Source of the DNA: Nansenia antarctica
Lineage: Eukaryota > Chordata > Actinopteri > Argentiniformes > Microstomatidae
Direction of reading: 5' to 3'
NCBI GenBank assembly: GCA_963989245.1
Contig: OZ022342.1
Location: forward strand, 54,960,817 to 55,024,816
DNA: 64,000 bases
The stretch's first letter is position 1. Each line of letters starts with the position of its first letter. Of this stretch, positions 39,577-50,605 are shown one piece after another. A program made the translations under genes and the position numbers. The notes beneath the pieces were generated by a model that made no database searches, was not told where the DNA came from, and worked only from the letters and a program-made list of their open reading frames with translations.

Positions 39577-42500
39577 TTACTCAAAGCTGGAGAGGAAGGT
39601 CAAGACAATCTGCTTCAACTTGATGTCTGCTGTCTCAGAAATCTGGCCATCAGCCCTGTAAGAGGAAATTGGGGTTAAGACATGTCCAATCACACACATG
39701 ATTTGATAATACACTTAATTGCAACAGCAACATACAGCAACACACACTGGTCTTGAATCTGGATTACCTAATTGTGGCCAGAAGTTCCTGGTGCTGGCTG
39801 AGAACGTGCTGCAGGAAAGCCTTCTCAAACCGTGTGATCTTGGAAGGGTCCATTTTGTCCAAGTGTCCCCTCACACCAGCATAGATGACTGTTACCTGCT
39901 CCTCAATGGCCATGGGGGCTGCAGAAGGAACACACAATTAGCCACACGTTAGATAAGAGCGTAGTCATGGCAAGTTATTGACTGCTTAGCCTCCAGAGTG
40001 AACATTCAGAAGATCACTAATCTACTACACTCTCCTAGGAGATACTCACAGTACTGTCCCTGTTTCAGGAGTTCAGTCAGGCGAACGCCACGGTTCAGCA
40101 GCTGCTGGGTGGCAGCGTCCAAATCAGAACCGAACTGGGCAAAGGCAGCCACCTCACGGTACTGGGCCAGCTCCAGCTTCATGGTACCAGCCACCTGATG
40201 AGGAGATTCAGGTTTCATCATCATTTTATTCATCATCAAGACCCTGGGGCTAGATAATAATACACATATTGGACAAAGCTCACCTGCTTCATGGCCTTGG
40301 TCTGGGCAGCAGAGCCGACACGAGATACAGACAGACCCACATTGATGGCGGGACGGATACCTTTGTAGAACAACTCTGTCTCCAAGAAGATCTGAGGAGG
40401 ATAAGAAATTTAGAGTCTGGCTCAAGCATTACGAATCGGATGATAAAAATCAAGGACACAAACATACCTGTCCGTCTGTGATAGAGATGACGTTGGTTGG
40501 AATGTAGGCAGACACATCACCGGCCTGTGTCTCAATGACAGGCAGGGCGGTCAGGGAGCCGCCACCAAAGTTCTCGTTCATCTTGGCTGCTCTCTCTAGC
40601 AGACGGGAGTGCAGGTAGAACACATCACCAGGGTAGGCCTCACGACCAGGGGGACGACGCAGCAGCAGAGACATTTGACGGTAGGCCACCGCCTGTTGGT
40701 GGGAGGGAGGTGGGAAGCAAGGTTAGTGTCGCAATGTTGCAGTGCTTAGGATCAAATCTAATCCATCAATCTCCCACAGCCCATCTTGTTAAACTGACCT
40801 GCTTGGACAAATCATCATAGATGATCAGGGCGTGCTTGCCATTGTCCCTGAAGAACTCTCCCATGGAGCAGCCAGAGTATGGAGCCAGGTACTGCAGGGG
40901 AGCGGCATCAGAGGCAGTGGCAGAGACCACGATGGTGTACTTCATGGCGTCAGCATCAGTCAGCCTCTTCACCAGCTGAGCCACGGTGGATCTCTTCTGG
41001 CCAATGGCAACGTAGATGCAGTACAGCTTCTTCTTCTCATCAGTACCTTCATTGAACCGTTTCTGGTTGATGATGGTGTCAATGGCAATGGCGGTTTTGC
41101 TGAAAAAGGATGACTTAGCTTAACTTCTGAATACCAATGATAATATTGGCTGGATCTACCATGTTAAATACTGGGAGGTTGTTGGAAAGACTTCAACTGA
41201 TTGTCTTGAATAACAAGAACAGGTGGTAAAAAAATGGAGGCATGACAAAAAGTGCTGTGCAAACATTTAAAGTGACCATTTTGCCTTAAACTGCCATATA
41301 CAGTAACCATTCTAAGTAACTCAAGATCGGTTGCTCTGGGTATTGAATACTAAACCTTGCCAAAAGCTAACAGCAGAGGGAATATCCTCTTACCCAGTCT
41401 GTCTGTCACCAATGATGAGCTCACGCTGTCCACGCCCAATGGGCACCAGACTGTCCACAGCCTTAATTCCAGTCTGCATGGGCTCCCTCACAGAGATCCT
41501 GGGGATGATGCCTGGGGCCTTCAGCCCCACACGCCTGCGGATACTGGCCCCAAGGGGACCCTGAAATAATAATAATGGGGAAATAATTACTTTTTTACCC
41601 AGCACCAACATTGGTGCTACATACTAAATCCTCACAGTTGAATCATATCCCTCATCAGCAATCTGCGCAAGAAGATGCAGTAAGAGTCACTCATCCATTG
41701 AATAGGTCCTGACCTTGCCATCGATGGCGTTTCCCAGAGCGTCCACCACACGGCCAAGCAGCTCTAAGCCAACAGGTACATCCACAATGGCTCCCGTTCT
41801 TTTGACAACGTCACCCTCTTTGATGAGTTTGTCGTTACCGAACACCACAACACCAACATTGTCAGGCTCCAAGTTCAGAGACATACCCTGCAAAAAAAAA
41901 AAGTTAACATGGTTATTCAGTTTTGAGTCCCGCGGGGTATTCCATCAACGTCGCTAAAGGAAAATCCAGGCTTATTTTGATAAGTCTCACAAGAGACCAC
42001 TTTTCTGCATTGCATATTCCCCCAAATAATATCATCAACATAATCATAATCAAATAAGGTAGCTTCTCTGGCAGATGTCATCAGTTGTCATCGTTACTTG
42101 ATCGTTCTTATTGCTACTGCGACACCCCCTCCAGCCGAACAAAAATTAAGTCATGATAAGCTTGCAAGTAAAAACACTGGGCTCACCTTGAGCCCAGAGG
42201 AGAACTCCACCATCTCCTCTGCCTGGACGTTCCTGAGCCCGTACACTCTGGCAATACCATCACCGATGGACAGCACACGGCCAGTCTCCTCCAGGTCTGC
42301 CTTTGTGTCAGCTCCCATGATCTTCTCCTCCAGAATAGAAGATACCTCTGCAGTGCCTGCAGATGCAAAACATTTATAAGTTACTTAAGTTCACACATAA
42401 CAGAGTAGATATATTGAGGTTGGGGGATGGCAATGAGGAGCACTTAAAGTAGAGGGTGCCCATACCTAAAAGCTATACAAACAAATCCATTAACAAAAGT

Positions 42501-43364
42501 GTTAAAAACACTTACCGGTCTTTACCAGCCATGGTCGTGTGGTGTGCAGGTGATTGACTCCTACACATGCAGCCGCAACATTTTTGGATACCTGTAAGAG
42601 AAGTATTTGAGATGTGTAAATTCTCATGCATGCAAACAGTCACGACATGTTCAGTAGTGGAAGACTGACTACGGTCATCAAGCACGCGAATTTATCTACG
42701 GTTACTTTGACCTTGCCATTTATCATCAAAGCGACATGACCACAAGTTCACTATTCATCTTACACATTTTTTATTAGCTAGCTAGTCATCTATTTGCTGT
42801 CAGTGAAGGTCCTACCATGTGGATCGTTAGCACTAGTTATCAGCCAATAAATGCAATGCATTGACCCGGCCAACGAATAAATAACATTTAATATGCCATA
42901 TCTGCTGTCAATACACACAAACGTGCATGAACAATATCTGTGGACAGCTGTCATTCGGAACAGCCAATGGATTATGACCAAACCTGACCTTCAGTAACAT
43001 TAGCTTAGCTGCCAGGTGGCTCACGCTTTGGTTGGGAATGTATGGTTAATCGACGTCATTGGTAGATAACAACATATTATACATCTGAGATTTTAATAAA
43101 TGACTTTAATCTTCCAACGTCATCAAATGTCAATGCTACGCAAATGATATGGCTACAAAACCAAACGGGCCCTCAAGTGCAAGATGGCCGTCTGCATGCA
43201 CGGCCTCGCCATTTGCCGTTCGAATGCACATTATGTCAACTTTGTTTACTGACATTGGTAAAAGCATACAATTAAAGCATGGCACAAAAACAGAAAATGC
43301 TTACATATCCAGCCCTGCGGGGGAGAGTACGGGCAAGGGCCGCTGCGACGCGAACTGACAGCAT
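39577..43364 (-). CDS. atp5fa1: Mitochondrial F1Fo ATP synthase subunit alpha
   Basis: Non-catalytic nucleotide-binding subunit of the F1 hexamer in the mitochondrial matrix. Eleven exons (minus): 43305-43364, 42516-42591, 42187-42356, 41714-41887, 41394-41560, 40799-41099, 40468-40692, 40284-40391, 40050-40194, 39768-39918, 39577-39655. Phases agree and give 551 residues (human 553). The first two exons encode a basic mitochondrial presequence (MLSVRVAAALARTLPRRAGY). The P-loop GDRQTGKT is split by an intron between exons 5 and 6. Other landmarks are ALIIYDDLSKQ and the conserved VSRVGSAAQ. The C terminus reads FLSSFE. Its start faces haus1 across 704 bases. Confidence 0.97.
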
Positions 43365-44068
43365 CTTGGTGTTTCTCCGCTGGTCACCTACACGGACCGG
43401 CTTGAGACGCGCAGAGGGGAGTGAGGAAGATGGAGGACACGGCAATGAACAGTAAGGTCACTATGACCCGGAAACACTTATTTATTAAAACGTCAACAAT
43501 TTGGATTGATTTGGATCCGTTAGATAGGGTTTATGATTATTGATATTGGGATGACTCGAGGAAAAAAAGAAAAAAAAAAAAAAGAAAAGCCAGTTGGTGT
43601 AAATTTACCAGCCGAATACATGTTTGACCAGCAACATCATCAGACACAACTCACTAAACTTCCGTCTAAATTTGTTTTCAATTAAACAGTAGCTTCACAA
43701 ATTTGGACAATGCATATTCACATACTCTGTGATTGCACTGCTCAGGTGGTCCCGTTTAGATCTTTATTCTGAGGGAATGTTCTTTGGGGAAAAAAGCTAC
43801 CGGTAATGTGAAACGTTGAAGAGGTACTACAGGTAGGCGGGTTAAAGCAGTTAAAGCAGTTCCCATTGGCTGAATACAAATGACCTGAAGCCGGAAGCTG
43901 TTGAATGAAACGATTCAACAGAAGAAGAAGACGAAACGAGAGGCGCGAAAGAAGTGTGTGTTATTGCTGTTATTACATTACATTGTATGTGTTGTCACCG
44001 AGTTCGTTGTCAGGATCTTGTCTCTTCCAACCCTCTTCTTCAACAGTTTATATTTTCTTCTCGTATAG
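43365..44068. promoter_or_regulatory. Bidirectional promoter between atp5fa1 and haus1
   Basis: A 704-base gap separates the divergent start codons of atp5fa1 (-) and haus1 (+). It holds both 5' UTRs. A forward CCAAT-type ATTGGC lies at 43865-43870, and a poly-A tract at about 43560-43590 separates the two halves. The same head-to-head pair exists in human 18q21, so a shared promoter is a conserved arrangement. The sites themselves are inference. Confidence 0.6.
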
Positions 44069-45775
44069 ATGTGTGAAAAGAACAAGAAGGTTAGTGGTCT
44101 TCTGTGTGTTATTGATTGCATTCTAATGTATATTCAAGTTTACCCAGAGACCTGTCTGTGACTTCTTCAAAGCCTATTTATTAATGTCCTCTTGTTTATA
44201 TTTTTCAGGTTAGAAAATGGCTCCACGGGGTTTTTGGAGATCAAACTGTTCCCCAATATGAGGTCAACACACGGACTGCTGACATACTGTTCCAGCTTGC
44301 AGAAATAAGTGAAGCTCGATGCAATGAGACTTCCCTGCTCATAGATGATCACCAACAGAAAGCCTCTGAATATCAGGCGGACGGTAACGTGATAGTTTGA
44401 TGTGCCGTTAATTGTAAAGTGGTTCATAGAGATCTGGGCAGTGGGGACATCATGCTCTGCTGTGTCTATGGTTCTCTTTCAGGTGTTCATCTCCAGGATG
44501 TCGTGTTACAAGGAGTGGGTTTATCCTCTGGAAGTTTGGCAAAGTCTGCGTCAGACTACCTGTCAACCTTGGTGGCAAACGCAATGGTTCTCGGAGTCAG
44601 AGACACATCTTTAAGCAGGTAGTTAAGTAACTTTACTAGTTTAAACAGAGCCACGCTGACTTCTACGTTTGCAATTTTATGTAAAATGTGTGCAATTCAT
44701 TTTACCGATAACATCAACAAAAACACTGACAGAAAGTCATGGAAATTAATTGTCATGCAAAAATTCCATGTCGTTTGTTTAGCTTTGTGCCTGCAATAAA
44801 TAACCTGACCAATGAACTTCTGGAATCTGAGAAGATGGACAGAAGACTTGACAGAGAGCTAAGTGCCCTCAGAAAGAGACTTGGGGCCACTCTGGTTCTA
44901 CGCAAGACCTTGCAAGAGTAAGATGATCACAGTCAGGATGAAACTGAAGATTTACATGCAAAAAGCTAAGGTTGTCAGCTAAGGTTGTTCATTTACATAT
45001 TCATCTGATTACAGGGACATAAAAAAAACAGTAAAAGCTCAGGAGGTGGAGAGAGCCAAAGGGGAAGATAGACTGCTGAACATGGATTTTGTGAAAGCAA
45101 AAGCCAAAGATCTGTCATACCGAAATAAGGTTGCTCAGGTTAGTTTTAGTTTTTTGAGATGTTTGATTGGGGCGGGGTAGGCTGTGCTTTTTTTGATAGC
45201 TCATTCGTATTCAGTTGGTGCTTGTGACATAAGCGCAATGCATGGCGCTCTCTTGCAGGATCAGCTGGCATCCAGACGTATGGAGGATCGACTCTCACAC
45301 CAAGCACTCTCTGAACTCTCTGAGGTAATCACAAAAACATGTGTTATTGTTGGTCTTGATTGTTGTGAAATGTATCACAATAGTGTTTTCCTCTGTCTCT
45401 GCAGAAAATTGCAATGTTAAAACAAGAAATTGAACCGTTGACAAAGAAACTGGAACCTTATAGCGACTTGAGCACTGTACGTATTTTGTTTCTTTAACTT
45501 GTATATGACTTATTTGATCTTCCAAAATGTTTGTTGCATGATTTGTTCTGCTAACTTGTGCTGTGTTTTGTCATTAGAGTCCAGCTCTTGCTCAAGTGAA
45601 AATTGAAGAGGCAAAAAGAGAATTGGTGAGTTTGACAATGGGAAGGTTGTTTTACTGACTGTACACATCGTCAAAAATGCATTTAAATAGAACTATTTTG
45701 TCTTTATCCAAGGCTTCAATTGATTCTCAACTCCAGATGAAGGTGGACATCCTCAATGCCATGGGCAACCCTTAA
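44069..45775 (+). CDS. haus1: HAUS augmin-like complex subunit 1
   Basis: Coiled-coil subunit of the eight-protein augmin complex, which recruits gamma-tubulin to existing spindle microtubules for branching nucleation. Nine exons: 44069-44089, 44209-44383, 44483-44618, 44783-44917, 45015-45138, 45259-45324, 45405-45476, 45578-45625, 45713-45775. Phases agree and give 279 residues (human 278). Landmarks shared with the family are WLHGVFGDQTVPQYEVN near the N end, KDLSYRNKVAQ, LSHQALSELSEK and LAQVKIEEAKREL near the C end. Most of the middle is heptad-rich. The first exon is only 21 coding bases. Confidence 0.95.
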
Positions 45776-45845
45776 AATCACACATCTGTTGCTGATGGAT
45801 TGGAAACATAAAATGCATGTTTATTATGTAAACATAATTAATTCT

Positions 45846-45851
45846 AATAAA
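45846..45851 (+). terminator. haus1: Poly(A) signal of haus1
   Basis: AATAAA 71 bases after the stop, directly before the TA microsatellite. Confidence 0.7.
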
Positions 45852-45889
45852 GGTTGTATATAAAGTTATTATTGGCATCATATTTTTGG

Positions 45890-45894
<5 letters not shown>

Positions 45895-45950
<56 letters not shown>
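45895..45950. repeat. (TA)n microsatellite
   Basis: Pure AT/TA tract of about 56 bases next to a Tc1-type MITE. A TA-rich site is the preferred target of Tc1/mariner elements. Confidence 0.95.
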
Positions 45951-45955
<5 letters not shown>

Positions 45956-46482
45956 TACAGGCCAAAAGTTTGGACACACCTTCTCATTCAATGCGTTTCC
46001 TTTATTTTCATGACTATTTGGTACATTGTAGATTCTCACTGAAGGCATCAAAACTATGAATGAACACAGGAATTATGTATTTAACAATAAAGTGTGAAAT
46101 AACTCTAAATATGTCTTATATTTCAGATTCCTCAAAGTAGCCACCCTTTGCTTTTTTGTTGTTAATAAAATATATAATAATAATATTAAATATAATATGT
46201 GTTAATAATAATATGTTATTATATATATATAATATTATTATTATATATTTTATTAACAACAACAACAACATGTATTTTATTAACAACAAAAAAGCAAAGG
46301 GTGGCTACTTTGAGGAATCTAAAATCTAAGACATATTTAGAGTTATTTCACACTTTTTTGTTAAGTACATCATTCCACATGTGTTCATTCATAGTTTTGA
46401 TGCCTTCAGTGAGAATCTACAATGAAAATAAAGGAAACACATTGAATGAGAAGGTGTGTCCAAACGTTTGGCCTGTACTGTA
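45951..46482. mobile_element. Palindromic Tc1-type MITE
   Basis: The ends are TACAGTACAGGCCAAAAGTT and its near complement, with inverted arms of about 215 bases each (45951-46165 and 46270-46482) round an AT-rich centre that itself contains TAATA/TATTA repeats. The phrase AGTTTGGACACACC marks a widespread fish Tc1-related family. It contains no transposase. The two arms are over 90% similar by eye. Confidence 0.88.
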
Positions 46483-46559
46483 TATATATATATATTATTT
46501 ATTTATTTTTTGATGGAGAATGTGATAAAATACATATTAATATAAGAGCAATCAAAGAT

Positions 46560-46841
46560 CCTCCTCCACTACGGTTAGGGGCGCTAGATTTCCAACGTGT
46601 GACCCTTAAAGCAGCAGTACGGAAATGGCGCATACAGTTTTTAGGTGAACAACGGCTGATGGGGACATTTTGAAATAAGTAGCTAGCTGGAAATAAGATA
46701 TCCACAGTGGACCCAAGTTCAAGTTACAATTTATAGACGTAGAGAAGTCATTGTGCGTTACTTATGCGTGCCAAGTGAAGAAGCTTAGAGATAAGATGTC
46801 AAAGAAGTCGGATACAGCCAAAACAAGCGTATAACATTCAG
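46560..46841 (+). other. ark2n: Probable 5' non-coding exon of ark2n
   Basis: A clean donor, CATTCAG/GTAAGT, ends at 46841, and an acceptor, TTTTTCCAG, precedes 47754, which leads to the ark2n ATG at 47819. The 5' limit is a guess. The intron 46842-47753 holds many GCTAGC-type short repeats and a (GT)n/G9 tract at 47645-47700. Confidence 0.5.
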
Positions 46842-47641
46842 GTAAGTTCCTCTGCTAAGTGAGAAGAAGCGGCTAACGTTACACATCGTCAGAACTAGCC
46901 ATCTGGCTAACTCCTAGCAGGCATGATCTATCCAGCTAGCTCACTCTTTTGACTCCATATTTTGGGTGGTAACTAGCTAGGCAGCTGGCAATAACAGGCG
47001 TCAGACGCGTTGATAACGGACCATCGTTTCAGCGTAGCCATTCAGAACTCAACCCAATTAAAACGTGGCGAGCTAGCTGGCTACTTCTAGACGAATGCCA
47101 CATTACTGCAGTAGCAGACACTAGCCAGCTAACGACGCCCTCAGTCTCTCCCCTGCTGGCCGTGGTGACCTAGCCAGCTTAGTGCGGTGACCGCCTTATG
47201 AGGCGATATACGATGACATTAGTTCAGCCAGCCGCTAAGTAACGGTGAGGTACACTGTGGCTTCTAGCTACCATGCCTAGTTGGAAGAAAGCTCAGCCCC
47301 CATGTTGTTCATACATGATAGATGAAGCTCTGTCTGTTATCCCGGGATCGTGGCTAAGGTAGGTTGTTGCGTCGACTCTCTCGGTTTGAGTTTCGGGGTG
47401 GTGCACCTAGACTGCCACCGCCGCAGGACTCAAACATGACACCATTCTTTTGAAGCCAGCTACAGTACACTGTGCACCAGTTACAGTGAGTCTATTTGCA
47501 GCAGTTCAAATCCACCCTCTATATTGATACCAAGTTAGTGTATGTATGGTGTCCAAACTCATGCCTTTTGCGTTGTATCATTTAATGGATGGCTTAGCTA
47601 GTCACTTACATTTGTTGTTTTTATGGATTAAATGATATATA

Positions 47642-47690
<49 letters not shown>

Positions 47691-47818
47691 GGGGGGGGGG
47701 CGGCATACTCTTGAACTCTAAGATATGATTGGATGAATTTATTCTTTTTCCAGGTGAGTTCCTGTCCAGGCACATTCGTCTATGACAGTCAGACCTAGGG
47801 GCTCTGTGCTCAACTAGC

Positions 47819-50573
47819 ATGAAGATGGCAGACATAGAGAAGACAGAGGAGTTTGTGGATGCTGAGACCGTGCCAGAGTGCCCCACGGAGAGGGGGTCAG
47901 CTGCTGCTGCCAGGGGGGAGCAAGATGGGCCCTTTAAAACAGAGACGACAACGACGACGACGACCAGCTCGCCACCAGGGGAGAAGGAGGGGGACAGCCC
48001 CCTGCAGACGGAGGGTGAGCCTGGCCTACTCTCCATGCCCTGCCTGATGAAGGAGCTGCGCAGAGACTCCCAGGAGTCCCAGCATGCCTCTACCGGGAGC
48101 GACAAGGCTGCCTCTGGTCGCGTCTACGAAAGCAGTGACTCCAACCCTTGCATGCTCTCGCCATCCTCCAGCGGCCACTTGGCCGACTCAGACACACTCT
48201 CCTCTGGGGATGAGGGGGCAGCCTCGCGTGCCGCAGGGGAAGGGGGTACCACAGAGGGAGGAGCCCACCCTGGGCTGGCGACAGGGGGCCAAATATCAGC
48301 GACAGTGGCAGGGGGGAGGAAGTCTCGGCGCTCGCGCTCTGAAAGTGAGACTAACGCAATGGCAGCGAAGAAGAATCGGTGTCAGCCTTCCGCGGCGGGA
48401 GGGGCAGAGAAACAAACCAACGGCCGGCTGGCTAAGGTCAAAGGCCACCGGAGTCAGAAGCACAAGGACCGCATGCGGCTGCTGAGGCAGAAGCGCGAGG
48501 CGGCGGCGCGGAAGAAGTACAACTTGCTGCAGGACAGCAGTACGAGCGACAGCGACCTCACCTGCGACTCCAGCACCAGCTCCTCCGAGGACGACGACGA
48601 CGAGGCGTCAGGAGGCAGCAAGACAATCACCACAGACATCCCAGGTAACAGTCAACACATAGCCCACATTTACCAGACACCGCCCAGGTTAGCTAACATT
48701 CATCACGCACCTTTAACCCAGACATACCAAGTAGCATGCATACTACAGACTTTGTTGACAGACAGAGCCCAGGTAACAATTATCTCTGACTTGATACACA
48801 GCCCTTTATCTATCTGTACATATATACCGAGGCATCAGATTTACAAGTACTCTACATTTGCCATGGAGCAGGTAACTCGCATTCTCCACTGACATCCCAG
48901 AGTAATCACCACTACACTTATGTCACGGCCACCCATAGTAATCACATCACAGGCCAATACACACGCTGCTTGGTTCATGTTTGCATAACCCCCCACATGG
49001 ATATCACACTGAATGTTTTGTGTTACTTTGTCACTTTATCCATTTGTTGTCACTCACCATAACTTTGGAAGATTACCGCATCCACTTGAATCACCCCGTA
49101 GTAGGAAGTGGTCTTTATCGAACTGTCATTGTGTGCATGTTGTGGGAATGTAGATATCATTTGCAGAATGTCACTACCGGGTTGTATTGTCTTCTACTCT
49201 GATCTGTGCTTCCATATAGGCTAGTGAGCTCTTTTTACCGCTGCAGTGAGGCTACTGTAAACCGAGTGTAGGCCTAGCCTATATGGTCTCATCATGTGGT
49301 TAACTGGGAGAACAGTGTCCAGTAGATAACCCTGTGCACAGTAGCTCAATGTCACTGTGATATACCACTGTAGCATGTAACATGTCATAGAAGGCTAAAT
49401 ACTCAGTCTTTACTTTACCTTTGCTCTTAGAGAGAGCCTGATAATTAATTATACCCATGCGATATCAGCCAGATGTATCCTGCTGGTACAGGTCGTGGAA
49501 ATCCTGTTGAATATGATTGTGCCGTCTTTGATTTCCCCGAGGCCCTGATGTGTCATAGGCCATAGCTGTTTGTGCAGTTGCTCCCTGGTGGACGCAGCCG
49601 TTTTGCAAGGCTCTGTCTGTGTTTTGGATTAGGATGTCTTTGGATTTCATACTGCATTATTATTTGAGATGAATACCTGTTTGTTGTCTTCTTGTTTGTT
49701 TATTTCCAAGCACAGTCTAGGCTATAGCCTGTACAAAGATTGTAAAAAAAAAAAAAAAAAAGTCTACTAGGCTACACAGAGTAGGCTAAGGTGTGGAAAG
49801 ACATGTTGAACTTGGAAAATGGCCCTCAGCAGCCATCAAAATTGATTAGCTGTTATTTGTCTGCACATAAGTAACCCCCTGTTTAATTTCTTTGTAAATT
49901 TATATTTCTTGGTTAATGGAGTGAATGTTTATGTAGAGTGATTTCTTGAATTTCGTAAGTGTTCCTCACATTCAGTCCTATTAGGCTAAATCAAATATAA
50001 ATCGGCTAGTACGGTGGTTCAAAAGAATACAGGTGTAAAGGCCTATTTGTTTTAGCTTTGTTAACTGTGTTAACTTTTCTCATATACCAAACAAATTCAT
50101 ACCTGTAATTTGTTCCGATTCAGGGAATAATATGTTACAATGTTGCACTTGGACCTGGTTCGATTCATGTCCACACTGCAATCTTGACAGAGCAAACGAT
50201 CTTCAGGTCTGCTCTTGTTCTGAATACGCCCTCAACACCACGCGCTTGCTAACAGTTTTGTGATTGGTCCGAATTTTGCGGGAAGTTTGGATTTCAAGAA
50301 ATCTGAAATGGAGTTTTCTTCGCCGGCGGTGATCGTACACCCATGCTGGTGACCGACCCGTTAATCAAAAATGGACCATCAGTGGTGTGTGTGAATATTA
50401 GCGTTGATTGCTCTTCTCTGGTTCATATACCAGTGTTCGGTATATGAACAACATATTTAGTTTGAGCAAGCATTAAGACTACACCTACAGAACAATGTGC
50501 TAATTAGGGGTGGGCATCAATGATCGACGATCGATAAGGATCTTGGTCGATCACAAAATATTTTGATCGATAA

Positions 50574-50605
<32 letters not shown>

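Noticed and set aside
45753..46042. Ile-Tyr repeat proteins across the TA tract
   Set aside because: Translation of a dinucleotide repeat.
48645..48892. Extension of the first ark2n coding exon to the stop at 48892
   Set aside because: The donor CAG/GTAACA at 48645 and exact phase match with the exon at 58216 explain the frame. The extra residues have no conserved look, though intron retention cannot be excluded.
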